A stretch of DNA of 64,000 bases from Allolobophora icterica (Eukaryota > Annelida > Clitellata > Crassiclitellata > Lumbricidae). The DNA is taken from positions 9,894,991 to 9,958,990 of the forward strand of contig OY744616.1 of assembly GCA_963556255.1 (NCBI GenBank). Direction: 5' to 3'. Below are positions 20,807 to 44,200 of the stretch, piece by piece; position 1 is the stretch's first letter, and each line of letters begins with the position of its first letter. Under the pieces are notes generated by a model. The model was not told where the DNA came from, ran no database searches, and saw nothing but the letters and a program-made list of their open reading frames with translations. Made by a program: the position numbers and the translations under genes.

Positions 20807-21228
20807 CATGGGCGGCGATCTAGGGGGGACATGACCCCCCACCTTTAAGAGTGTGGGGGGACACTCCATGCATTTGTCCCCCCCACCTTTTGAAGAAACA
20901 CCAAAAAAGGCGGAGAAATGTAATTGCGCGTGAGGGTTTTCGGAGAGTTTCTGACCAGACGAGGTAAAAATCCAAATTTTGAGGAGAAGTGTCCCCCAAA
21001 ATTATGAGAAAGAAGACGTTGGGAGACGGGAAAAAGTAGTAGTAAAAGGTGGTCGATGACTAAAAAAAAAGTCATCAACTTTTTTCGGAGATGAAAGGGA
21101 AATTTTTCGGAGATAAAGTGGCAGAAAATTTGTTCTTGCGGGACAAGATTTTCCAAAAACGGTCGTCGACCAGATCGTGGCCGACTTTGTCCCCCCCCCC
21201 CACCTCTGAGACAAGATCGCCGCCACTG
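20807..21228. mobile_element. hAT-type MITE (422 bp) downstream of GALE
   Basis: Ends CATGGGCGGCGATCT and AGATCGCCGCCACTG-like are inverted. Flanks 20799-20806 and 21229-21236 are both tttctcaa. The interior carries GGGGGGACA tracts and a segment (TGACTAAAAAA..GTCATCAACTTTTTTC; GACCAGATCGTGGCCGACTTT) shared with the elements at 7489 and 53266, although its own ends differ from theirs. Confidence 0.85.
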
Positions 21229-21663
21229 TTTCTCAAGACTTATTTACTTTATATAAATATAGCACAATTTGGGGCACGCACCAACTGTTCTGAGCTAACA
21301 TACACCAACATACTTGCTTCAGGTCTCTACTCAAAGATTATTTCAGGGGAAGCATGATGCCTGAAAATGTTACATGGAAAGCACCCAACACATTATATTA
21401 ACCCGTCAGTTTTACCCTACACACAGTTACCTGCTAACTAACATAGGTCAAAATTTAAACACAAGTAATACTGAACACACACATACACACAAACACACAA
21501 ATCCAAAACCAGTTTACAGGCACACGCACTCATCCATAACACTATTTGACCAGAAAGATCCGAATGTCGCTACACGTGCTTTGAATTTGCAATCTTTAGT
21601 TTGTCTTCCAACTGGAATACTGACAGGACAAATGGAAAAGGCCGGATGGAATGCGGTTTGGCA

Positions 21664-32780
<11,117 letters not shown>

Positions 32781-33239
32781 CTAAATGAAATGGATATGCT
32801 AAAAAATTAATACTTAATAACCCAATTACAACATAATCTCTCAACTTTCATGTTACCAGTCTCTAAGTAAGGCACAAAATCAGTGATGCCAAAAAAGCAT
32901 ACTTACAACACCAGTATGCTGAGAAAAGATAAAAACATCTGGATAAATGGACAAACCTCTGTTATAAATGGATTTACTCTAAGAGGTGCAAGTCCTTCAA
33001 AGGGTGACTCTGCCAGACTGGAATTAGGTCATGGTCTCATTTGTACATGTCCTCCATGACCTTTAAAATCTGTGTCAAACTACACTTTCATTCGGACTGG
33101 ACTTGATTGGCAAAAGCTTTGGAATTGTCACCTGTGGTGATATACTTCTACTTCAGTATGTTTGTAAGCTGTATGATTCTTGAGACCACTATTACATTAC
33201 ATTTACCGAGTTTGGCTTGAAAAAAGGTACGAATCTTAC

Positions 33240-33330
33240 CTTCGCTAGCTTTCTTAACTTTCTTTATTAAGTTTTTTAATTAATCGAATACTGGACGTTT
33301 GCCAATTGATATCAGACGACCACGACACAA
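33240..33330 (-). other. GALE: Candidate 5' non-coding first exon of GALE
   Basis: A good donor (GCGAAG|GTAAGATTCG on the minus strand) ends at 33240 and would splice to the ATG exon at 32588. The upper limit of the exon is arbitrary. A GC-rich segment at 33410-33500 could be the promoter. Confidence 0.45.
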
Positions 33331-33927
33331 AAGTCTTATTTTAATATCCGATCACAACGAATGACTGATCATATGATTTGCGAAACATATATTCAGAACC
33401 ACCGTTCATTCGCCTGTGGGAGGACGTTCGCAGGCCGGCCGACGTGGCACGGGGAGGAGGTAGCCGCCCTCGGACGGGTCAGCGCCGCCTAGGGCGAAGG
33501 ACTACTGCTAAATATCACGTAGGGCGCATGAAAGATGTAAGGTATATACCATGAAGGTTTTCTCAATTGTCTGTCGGTCACGACGAGCCAGCAAACTTGC
33601 GTAAAAAGTTTTTCGAAGAAAAAGTGTTGACAACCGGCAAAACACGGAGCTAAGCCTTTTCATGCGACGGCGGCATGACAGGCCAAAGATTAGCGTGATC
33701 CAGAAAATAAGTAAGTTCGCCAGTGAATGAAGGTTGTAAAAATGTTTTACTATGTATTTTCTTAATCCCAGGTATTATTGAGTTGGGAAATAATTAAAAT
33801 TTTAACTGTAGTAAATTTGATTCTGTGAAGTTGGTGCTTTTAGAAAAAATAAACGTCTTGAAATCTGAGCAGATAATTACAGATAACACTAAGTCTTGTT
33901 TACCATGGTGTAGGGCTCAGAGGACAC

Positions 33928-34146
33928 ACGTACCAGTACCGCACTTACGCACAAGCTATAAAAGATACAGCTTAGGGCCTCACAATCCACAGAGGCCTAA
34001 AAAGATTCAGAATTTTTGGGGATGGCTTTTTACAAATTTTATTTGTACTGTTTCACATTACATATATGTATGTATGCACGTATATATATAATATATATAT
34101 ATATATACATATATATATAATGTAGAACCTTTTTAGCGGCTTCTAC

Positions 34147-34181
<35 letters not shown>

Positions 34182-34414
34182 AATGTAGAACCTTTTTAGC
34201 GGCTTGTGCAGCAAATTTCATCTCGCCTGAGTAAATGCATTCATTTGGAAATAATTTGAATTTTTCACTTTAAATGTCTTGCTATTAAATAATTAAAAGG
34301 CTTATATGTTTTCAAGCTTTGTGAGACCTTCTGGTGTAATTTTTTAACAAGGGGTCTCCAAGCTTATTATAGGTTAGGCCAGGTAAGCCCTTACCAAGTC
34401 TAAATCCGGCACGG
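33928..34414. mobile_element. hAT-type MITE (487 bp) with internal (TA)n
   Basis: Inverted relative of 7989-8393. Right end CTAAATCCGGCACGG; both flanks gaggacac (33920-33927 and 34415-34422). A GTAGAACCTTTTTAGCGGCTT block is duplicated around TA microsatellites at 34080-34200. Confidence 0.72.
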
Positions 34415-34419
34415 GAGGA

Positions 34420-36284
34420 CACTATATCTGGAGCACTAGCACCTATTCCACAGATGGTCGTCCATCCATTGCAGTACTTCTTTGCTCGATCGTACTTAAC
34501 CTAACAGCTCCTGCAAACATCGTACCAACATCAAGTGGCTGGACTGAAATGTTTGTCAACCTCAGTTTTTCTTATAACGAACATGTACGTAGGCCTAAAT
34601 CATACATTTCAATAAACATGTGACCTAAGTCTTATACTGTTACACATTACATGTATGTAATTTGTTATAGAAACTTCAATGTTACATGCATATCCCTTTG
34701 TCCTAGTTAGTATTTGTTTCTCGTATTTTATATGAAATATGCCTGTACTTAGGCCTACCTACTAATTTATTTATATGTTATCTTCTGTTTGTTCATCCAC
34801 GAAAAACTTGTTTATTTCGTTAAAGCTTTTATTAATTCATCAGTAACTTAGTTTCATCTTTCCGCTGTCCACCGTGTTCCTACGAACTCCGAGTTGCCTG
34901 TGCCTTTGATTCACTCTGGCAGATTTTTCACATTTAGTAAAAAGTACTGCTCTATGTGGTCACTCTTAGCAAACCTAAGAAATGATCTGTGTTTCATTTC
35001 AGATGCTGTTCTGGGAACTATAGAGGTTGTAGAACATGTATTTACTGTTATTACAGATGTCTTTATACTGGAGCAGAAAATCTTTCTATGCTGTGGAAGT
35101 CTCAAAAGCATTTGTTTGACAAGGTAGTATCAAAGCACATCACATTCAGTTCTACAGGATCAACACAGTGGCCCAGTCTAAACCTAGTACTGTACTCTGT
35201 CAGAGTGTGGAGGTTCACAAGGGGATGGGGAGAGTAATGCCAAATGTCAACAAGAGGAGGGAGGTGCAAAGTAGGTCACCTTTCACAGATGTCCTTTACT
35301 GACAATTCCTTCACGGTCAAGATCCAAAGGTTTATCATTCCTCATCAGTTCTTAGTCAGCAATTTGACAAATCTGGATGCAAACAACTGCAGTTATTTCT
35401 CCAAACAGGTGATTTGATTGGGTCTAATCACAGTCAGTCTTATAACACTGATTATTAATATTATTAATTAGTAACTTCTTCTATCACACCAGTGTCTAAT
35501 GCACAAGACATCAACCGATGACACACAAACCAAAGCCACCAAATCAGGTCACCATAAAGTCTGCTAAGACATACAGGCAGGGTGCTGTCAATACCAATCA
35601 ATCAGTTTATTCGCAAACAGCTACCAGTAACACTCAGAAAATTAGCAATCAGAAGTCAGAATAAACTTTCAGTTTTATTTCTTGAAGAACCGATCATGCT
35701 AGAGAAACAACTCAAGGTCCATGAATGTATCCATGTGAAAAACATAGAACGTCAGAACATGCTAGCATTTTCATCCTCTTGCCACCAACCAACTGCAAAT
35801 CACCAGTCTAAAACAGAAAAACAAGACTAAATGACAACTACAATGTTTACTTCACACAAACTGTTTGCTTACCATAACTTACTATCAGCCATTTTAAACT
35901 ATGCCATTACAATCAGATGTCACGGATACAAATAATTTTATGAACTTGGCCCCTTTGACGAACTTTGGCATAGTCTTGACATGCAACTCAGAGCAAACCT
36001 ATTCTTGGAGAGCATTACACACAAGATCCCTTGATCTTAAAGACCCTTCTGCATTGGCCAAGAAATACTGGTTTATGCCTAAATGCCTTAACTAACATCC
36101 CAACTTATCATATTTCAGTAGTATCTGGTTTCTTCAATGCACCAAAAAGTCTTACATAAGCAGCCAAACTATAAAATATTTCAAAGTACAGTTTCTGCCT
36201 CACTTTTGAATGCATAAACTGTATTTTGGGCAACTTGAGATTGACTGAAATGTGTATTCTTCCATATCATAGCACACAAAATTT
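34420..36284. other. GALE-COX6C intergenic region
   Basis: AT-rich, no gene recognised. A family D repeat fragment lies at 35485-35570 (inverted). Short open frames (34894-35127, 35582-35830) have no family resemblance. Confidence 0.4.
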
Positions 36285-36290
36285 TTTAAT
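36285..36290 (-). terminator. COX6C: Candidate COX6C polyadenylation signal ATTAAA
   Basis: Minus-strand ATTAAA about 220 nt after the stop codon; a common variant signal. No better AATAAA lies closer. Confidence 0.3.
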
Positions 36291-36507
36291 TACATCCTTG
36301 GTGTTATTATTAAATGTGGAGCATTCTCCTCATGTACACTGGCTTGTACATAATAAAATTTTTAAACTTTATCTAGACTACATACCATTGTAGGACACGT
36401 TGCGGTTTAGACCGACTCACTAGTGCAAACTTAAGCAATCCGTGCCGCTAAAAACTTGCATGAGAAGATGTGCAGATGACCAGCTCATACTGTTTACCTC
36501 AGATGAT

Positions 36508-38072
36508 CTACTTTGCTGGTTTCACTGATCTGAAAACTCCGGCATCTCGCATCCGTTCGAAATCCTTTTCTGCATCATAATGTCTGTAAATTAAAGTTAA
36601 TTACTTAAATTAATGTTTGTCAGTAGAAACTGGTGCTCAACGTATACCAGAAAAAAAAAAAAAACTTAAAAACTAAGTCAATTTCTTTAAATGATGGTGT
36701 CGCGATCGAAGGTCGCCTGTCGTGTGTTTGCCGTGTGTTGATGTCGACCCTCGACTCGCTTGTTCTTTTACTTGCACTTTGATTTAACGTGCCTAACTTT
36801 TCTATAGAAGATTCACGACGAACTTTGTTTAATTAATAAGAGAATTTAATTAAAGAAACAAATATTTACAATAACTCTACGGGAACTTCCCCGTAGTATT
36901 AAAGCGTTTAGATATTAAATCGGACTATCTCAAATGTTGCCTCGTACAGCCTAACTACAGATCGTTCTTCGCGTCAGTCTCTGAATCTGACGGACTTTAC
37001 TCTGCCGCCGCCGCTGGTCGTTCCTCTCGATGTTGATCGCTCGACCGCTGTTCACTCGTCACGCTCGTCAGTAGTACAAGTCCCGTATTCTCCTTTTCCT
37101 TCTGTTAAGTAGGAACTCCAGCGTCCAACGGTCAGCCCCCTCCCCACGTCATGCTATCGACAATTAGTGTCAGATTGCTCTTCGAGACGCGGATCGTCGC
37201 TCGCCTGCAGCGCGGGCGGTGTCAGGTTACACCTTAGCCGCGAGGTGTCCTATTATACCTTGGCTGTGTGGTGTCCGATTACACCTTGGCCTCGCTGCCT
37301 TCATTGTTGATCAAGTGGGGACTGGCTTTCGTCCGTCATCATTCCATCTCGACCGCCAACGACGATTACATCATGATGATGATGACATCTCGTCGTTGTC
37401 GTCGATCTCCTCACGCGACAGATGGTTACTTCTACCCATGGTTACTTTAATTGTGAAGCCAGACGGACAGTTTTTCTTAAAGCAAATTGTAATTTTAATG
37501 ACAAATGCTTAACAAACTATTTTACGTAGCACCCTCAGTCTTGGTAACAGTGCTAAGAAACGTCCAGCTTACAGAGCAGAAACATATGTCACCATAATAC
37601 ATCCTAGTAGTTTAAATACCACTTTTTCATTCCACTGAAAACATTTATCTATTAGGCTAAGCAGAATACCATTTAACTCATTAATGGCGAGAGGGATTAG
37701 TTTTCCACACAGCTTAGTACACGCTCATCATTAAAATGTTAAAAAAATCATAGACCACATTACCAGAAGGAATAGCAAAATGACAGGGAAGTGTCCCAAG
37801 TGCAAAAATAAGAGTACATAAAATCAGGTTTCAAAAACTAATAATTAATACGGCGGAAGATAGCGCCGCAGGTCCCTACTACACCACTGCCTAGAATACG
37901 ATCTGTCATATCCTTACTTGTAGAAATCTGCATACGCCTTGAGGCGGGCATCTTTCAGAAAGTGTTTCGTCAGCCCAACAGTGATCACAGACAGGACAGT
38001 CACTGTTACAGCATGTCGAACTAGCTGGCCCTTCAACAGACCCCTCAGCTGAGGACGTGCAGCAGAAGCCAT
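36508..38072 (-). CDS. COX6C: Cytochrome c oxidase subunit 6C
   Basis: Two coding exons, 38072-37918 and 36583-36508, join in phase to give 76 residues (human 75). COX6C is a small nuclear-encoded subunit of mitochondrial complex IV with one inner-membrane helix. Visible: basic N-terminus MASAARPQLRGLLKGQLV, hydrophobic segment ~24-40 (VTVTVLSVITVGL), then KAYADFYK|HYDAEKDFERM and GVFRSVKPAK. The intron falls after YADFYK, inside the conserved KAYADFY block. The ATG context (CACCATGG) is ideal. A further 5' non-coding exon may lie at 39941 and up. The intron carries a 723-bp solo LTR. Confidence 0.92.
36698..37420. mobile_element. Solo LTR (723 bp) in COX6C intron
   Basis: Begins TGTCGCGATCG and ends CACGCGACA, so the termini are TG...CA within a 7-bp inverted repeat. 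Flanks 36693-36697 and 37421-37425 are both gatgg (5 bp). No internal retroelement sequence. Orientation cannot be told from the ends. Contains three diverged copies of a ~30-bp GTGTC..TTACACCTTGGC unit near 37218-37295. Confidence 0.82.
37674..37740. repeat. Palindromic micro-MITE, copy B
   Basis: GAGAGGGATTAGTTTTCC core between TTAATGGC and its inverted partner CATCATTAA. See copies A, C, D. Confidence 0.65.
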
Positions 38073-38359
38073 GGTGACAAGAGCTAACAAAAACAATTCC
38101 ATTGCAATAGAACAGCAAGTAAACACACCAGTAATGACAGTGGCCAATTACAAATTTGGGCAACACAAGCCGTTACCATAGCAACAGAAATTGATGGGAG
38201 CATTTAGGGGTAAGTAAGGAAGCAACTCAAATGGTGCAGCTGCAACAGAATTACCGAGTTTCTGCCATCAGGTTTATCCTTCAGCCATGACATCTTTCAA
38301 CCTCAGAACCCCTCCCCCATACAAATCACCCGTAGCAAAAGATATTCCTAGATTTATTC

Positions 38360-38960
38360 AAAGGGACCAGAACTTAATTGTAAATTATAGAATTAGACAA
38401 ATCATATGTAATGTAAATCTCTGAAATTTCTCAGTGCCACACAAAAGCTACGTCACCGGGAGATCAGCTTATTCACCAGTGCTATATAAAATCAAGCCCG
38501 TAATATCCAGGTTGTTTGGTCCGCTTCAGTGCCTGGTCAAAATCCGGGGAGGTTAAGCCGAGGAGACAGCGTGGAGATACGGTGGATATCGTCGATGACA
38601 GAGGTCATGGGGTGGCGTAGGAATACAATCAGGATAGGATAGCTTGAAAAGTTCGGTTTTCAGTCAGGAGTGAAAACTGCAGAAGGGCAAGCGGAGATCT
38701 GAAATTGGGAGACGAGATAAAAGGATGAGTAAACTGGAGATCTTTTTGGGAGCTCGTTCCAAAGAAGCGGTTGCAGAATTTCAGCGAAGAGGACACTGGA
38801 GGCCGATATAAAGATGTTATAGAGTCAGTAGATTTGGGGCGTTGGATGGTGAATAGCTGGCAGAAGATAGCGCCGCAGAAGATAGAGATGCTAAGTTGAG
38901 AGGTTTAAAGGGCGTTGTAGGTAATAAATACAATTTGCAATGGATGCGCCGATAGACATT
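38360..38960. repeat. Dispersed repeat, unclassified
   Basis: Includes CAGCTTATTCACCAGTGCTATATAAA, shared in part with 6250 and 48120, and a segment (GGAGCTCGTTCCAAAGAAGCGG) reminiscent of the inverted LINE C-terminal WNDLP block. Probably an eroded minus-strand LINE 3' end. Confidence 0.45.
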
Positions 38961-39940
38961 TAGCAAATGAATTAAGTGGCTTTTACCCGATGAAGTGTTG
39001 AATGAATGAATTAAATGAATGGCATCTTATTTTCATTTTAGCAGGATAATACTGGCACGCCTTAACGCTAATGTGGCTAATACTGCCTAGACGTCAAAAT
39101 ATAAGTGAACTGGTGTAAAAACAGAACAGAAACGTGTCATTTGTATCCACACAACTGAACTTGGATTTCACATGCTAGGGCATCTCGTGCCTTCGACCTT
39201 CTATCAACCAATCAAAATTATGACATTAATTTCACTCTAAAATGAATCGCTTGAGATTTTCACACAGATATTAAACAAATGTTCCTAAAGCAAACGCAGA
39301 ACACAAAAAAAACATTTACAGTTTTCACGTTCGCTTCTCAAAGAACAATTCTCTACGACCTTCTGAAAAATCCAGTGTCCTAAACTTCGGCTAAAACAAG
39401 TCCACTTCCGTTTACTACTTGCGTCACTAGGTGGCAGACCTTTCCAAATACTATAGCGCGTTAGCTAAAACATACTTTTTACCACAATTGTAGGAATTGC
39501 AAATAAAATAACATGATCCAATTATAAGATGATCATAGATTAAATTAATAGAAGATATTGCCGACATATGCACATAATTTTTAATCGAATCACCTGTTTA
39601 ACAATATGGGAAAGCGTGCATAAATGAAAATGCATCAAGAGAAATAATTTAAAACAATTTTTAAAGGTTTCTTCTTGTTGTAAACAATGCTAATTAATAT
39701 TACATTTTAGCTGCGTTAATAAAAACATTTAATGGTCAGTTTAATTGTATTGTGAATCATTGCGAAGAAGATATGCGCTATAAAACCGAGTATAGAACTG
39801 AAAACCGCTGTCCGATATGATGATGATGATGATTCTATATACGGAGGGACTATAATGCGTTGCCAATTATCAAGTTGTTTTGAAACAATCAGACTTATTT
39901 GTCGACTTACATTTAAATGAGTACAGTTAATTTTACTTAC

Positions 39941-40060
39941 CAATTTTGATCTCCTCGTATTAATAAATATCTTTTCTGCAGTGTCAGGTACGCGTAAAAG
40001 TTTTACTAAAGTTGTTGTCCATAGCAACGGTTTCTATGGATTTATTAGGCGCCATGATTT
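39941..40060 (-). other. COX6C: Candidate 5' non-coding exon of COX6C
   Basis: A consensus donor (AAAATTG|GTAAGTAAAA, minus strand) at 39941 with no coding potential upstream. It would splice to an acceptor just before the COX6C ATG (CTTAG-type near 38087). The upper border is not defined. Confidence 0.4.
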
Positions 40061-40454
40061 TTTAATAATAGCCTGTGACCTAACGGTTTTGGGTTTGGAC
40101 TTTGCTGAGTAGATTCCGTGTAATAACGGCCGTCAAATTATTTGCATGCATATGCCTCTATCACAAAGCAGTGAGTTGAGAAGTAAGCAGGAAGTCCTGT
40201 GATGCACTGGTCCTATACCCAGGACCTTGAGATTCATCCAACGCCGGCTCAAGGGCGTAAGAATAGAAAATGAGTGCTTCTCCTTGACCCACTTCTGTGC
40301 GGATCTTTATCAGCTTGATCTATGGATTTTGAATTTGAATTGAGCCTGATCAGTACAAGCAACCATGCTCTAATTATCATTACTTATCAGTGCAATTAGT
40401 TTTCAACCATGTCTTGATTGACCGCCATTGAATAAGTTGGTTCCTGGTTAATTG

Positions 40455-40640
40455 TAATTGTGATTGTAATTGAACATTTATTAAAGTGCCACTCAACGAC
40501 TCAGAGGCGCTCCCGACCCAAGTCAGTGCTATCTCTATCAAATAAAATGGACTTCAGGCGTTTCTGGAACAGAGGGAAGAGAAAGGCTGAGGAACAGCTA
40601 GTTCTTGACCACTGAAGAAATGCAGAATCTGTGGTATGAT
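40455..40640 (-). mobile_element. LINE 3' end (L2/CR1-like)
   Basis: GTGCCACTCAACGACTCAGAGGCGCTCCC inverted reads as the GGGAGCGCCTCTGA...GGCACTTTAATAAATG end of these LINEs. Sits between the COX6C and CCDC24 5' ends. Confidence 0.5.
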
Positions 40641-40692
40641 TGCTGTATTTTTTCCTGCTGTAGACTTTTCAAGAACGTGTTAACAATGTGTG

Positions 40693-41246
40693 ATGGCTGA
40701 ACTTGGTAGTGAAGACAATCTTTACGCGTATAATCCGCCGACCTCGCTTTGGTCCCTCATTGAATCTCAGCTGCCAAGCCATGAGCTTGAAGAAGTCAAG
40801 ACGCTTCTTGGCGAGTCTCTCATCGAGCAGAGCAAAGAACTCCATCAAGAGGTATAAATATAATGCAGTGTCTGCCACTGTCAGCAATATTTTATTTTTT
40901 TTACATCAAAACCAAGTGCTAGTGATTTCAGTTCAAGGTTTCCTACTCTAGAATTGCAGTATCATCATTATTATATCATCATTTTCCCACTGCATATTTG
41001 GACCAGTATCATGATCATTATCAGCTTATATTTCATGGACTATAAAGCCTACAGTTGTTCAATGCATATTTGACCAGTGTTGTCATCGTTATCATCATTA
41101 TCCCACTGCATTTTCAGACCAGTATGATCATCTATTATAATATCCATGGACTAGAGGAGAGGCGCTTTATAAATGTTTAGATACAATACAATACAATACA
41201 ATACAATACAATAGAGTCCATAGTTGTTCACTGCATATTTGGACAA

Positions 41247-41277
<31 letters not shown>

Positions 41278-44200
41278 AATTGATTTAAGTTTTCTTGTTG
41301 TCCAGATTTTCATATATTAATTGCCATCGTTGTGTAATTTGCCATTTTCTTTCCTTCCAGATCGAGCTTCTGCTCGACATCTGGAGGGACTGCCGCCATG
41401 AGACGGAACAGCAGGAGTCGACTCTGATGCACAGCCGACTTCCGGAACCTCCGGAAGTTCGCGAGCGTCTAAAGTCTGAGATCAAGCTCTTCATAGAGAG
41501 CATACGAGAAAAGGCAAAGAGAAGTGGAGGGTATGTTCTAATCTTTTGCTGCTGCTTTTAACATTTTATGCCAATTGCTGTCATTTAATTCTGATTGAGC
41601 ACAGACAGATGTTATCAGGTCCGAGAATTTAATGAGCAAATGTAATTTAGAGTGGATAATGGATCATTACATCCTGTGCAATAATTCGAGCTACTGTAAT
41701 AGGTATGCACTGTGTCAATTCAGTCAGGTAATGTAAGATTAGGTATGGTAGGGAATTCAAATCAGTCAGATCTTGATCTTAGTTAATCTAATCTAATCTA
41801 ATCTAATCTAGAGCTTCTTTAGTGTCTGTATTTTGCATCACAGAATTTTTTAAATGACATTTAACATTTTTCGTATGACATTCAAGAGTTGTAAACTGAG
41901 GATTTTTGAATGAAAGATGAGGTTTTCGAATGTTGCAGTGATCCAGACAAAATACTGTCAAGGCAGAACTCACAGGTTCTGGATTATGTCTTGGAGAAGC
42001 AAGGTAACGAAGGTAAGTACTGTTTCTCAAACAGCATCCAATATCCACCCTACCATTATGCACATCATCTTCATCATACCTGTTATAAGGTTTTGGTATC
42101 TTCACTACTCTCTTCCGCATGGACTGAGTCGGGAGCACCTCTGAGTAGAGATTTTGAAAGGCGCTATATAAATTCTGATTGATTGTCGTTTGCTGATTTG
42201 TATCTTCATTTCCTTTGTTGTGATCACCATGACGATAAAAATTTCAGTGCAATGAAGCATTTTTACCATACTGTAGCCTTCCTCGCTAACCAAGTGCGAA
42301 TCATACATTTTTTACCTTGCTTTGCCTTGCATTACACTACTTTACCTTGCTTTATCTTACTGTATTTTACCTTTAGCTTTGACCTAGATCTTTGCTTTTA
42401 CCTTTGAGTGGGTTGGATTTAACCCATGTCTGAATTATTCAGGTACTTCTTCGAAAGCCAGTTCCTGTGTTCGTCCGATGTCTGCCGTGTCAAATGGTCG
42501 CGAGACTCCAGCTTTGAGAGAACCACTGAAAACGAACAGGTATCATCTGCTTATGCCAAAGCCCTGGCATACTTCAGGAATCATTTGTCTCGGATTAAAA
42601 ATACACATGGTGACTAGTTTTGTCAAGCACTTGTCTTGCAATGTGCATTGTGCAGATATGAGCCTTCCCTGAGAAGTTAGCTGTTTTAGAACACTGAACA
42701 ACTTTTAGGTGTCTTAAACAAGACTTATACAATACAAAACTATGCAATACAATACAACTGTATTTAATGTTGCCCTCCTTCATAAGTTCAGAAGTGCACA
42801 CGCGACCTTATGACAGAACATCGATGGTGCTGAGCAATTGTGAGTAAAGGACTTGCTCAAGGTCTCTACACAGTGACTGCCTGAGTTTAGGTTCAAACCC
42901 AAACTCTGCATTACAGGCTGAGCACTCTAACCAATCAACTTCTTTAGGCTTCTAATGCACAGTTAACCAAAGTCCAGGATATATGCATCTGGTACTTACT
43001 AGACTCGCTTTGTATAGATAAACAAGGGTGAATAAAATTGAATGAACATGTTTTAGAAGTGGACGAACTTCAGCAGTGGATGACATACTGGGCAAAAATG
43101 TAACACTCGAAAAAATGGAAGCAGTAACGGAACACTTGAGGTTAGTACACCACCAGCCACACGATCATCATCATCCGGTGAATACATTTTTGAGATTATT
43201 TATTTATAACAAAAGAAAAATTTGTTTTAAGTGCAGACATTGCATGGCTTGAAGAAAGACAGTGCTTCTTAACAGTTTAATGATGAGCATGTAGTGTACT
43301 AAAAGTGACTGGGAAACCAACACAGCTTGTTGTTAAAGTGTTAAAGTTCTTAACTGTATAATTCTGTTGCTTTCTTCCTTTGGGCTCTATAGAAATCTTC
43401 AGATTACAATAACAGTATATGTTATGGCTTTCAGAGATTGTGCAATATGGAAGTTTCATGGTTATTTATGTGTGAGTGAGACTGAATTTTGCTGGTCTAG
43501 AAATGCTTCCTTCTTAGTACATTATTAATTTGATTTTTCTGTTTCCTAGGGAAGTTTTGCAGGAAGAAGTGAATTTTCTCCTTCAGGACATAGAATTCCT
43601 TCAGGTGATTACTGTCAGCACTGCTCGTTCTTGAATTTATGTATTGTGATATTACTATCCTGTACAGTGCAAACAATTGCCTGTTAGTTCAACAAGATAT
43701 CCCTTAGAACTGGGAGAATCATCTGAGCATGTTTCCCATGAGATAGGGCCATGAAACCAGTTAGTAAAAGTGTCCCGATTTTGGGAACGTTACCCAAGAA
43801 AACTCCCTTATCTGAATAATCTTTTAAGCCTTGCATTTCTTGGCCACAATAAATACTTAATGATTTGGAATGTTTAAAAAAAACATTTAAATCTAGATAC
43901 ATACTAGCAATTGCCTTACCTGACCCTGACCTTAATTTGCCTTTTCTGACCTCACTTTATTTTGCCTACCTGACCCCACCTTATTTTGCCTCACCTTACC
44001 TAGTATTAGCCTATCTTAACTTGGCATGCCTTTGATTAAACTTCAGGGTTGTCTTGATGCTGAGATGAATACGAGATCTTCGCTAACGAGCCATGAACCT
44101 ACGCTAACAGGTGTCGTAAAACTTAGGATGTGTTAAATGTTAAGTTTAAGCTTTAAAATGGATCATTGGCCAATGATATGTGTATTATCTGCAGCTGTGC

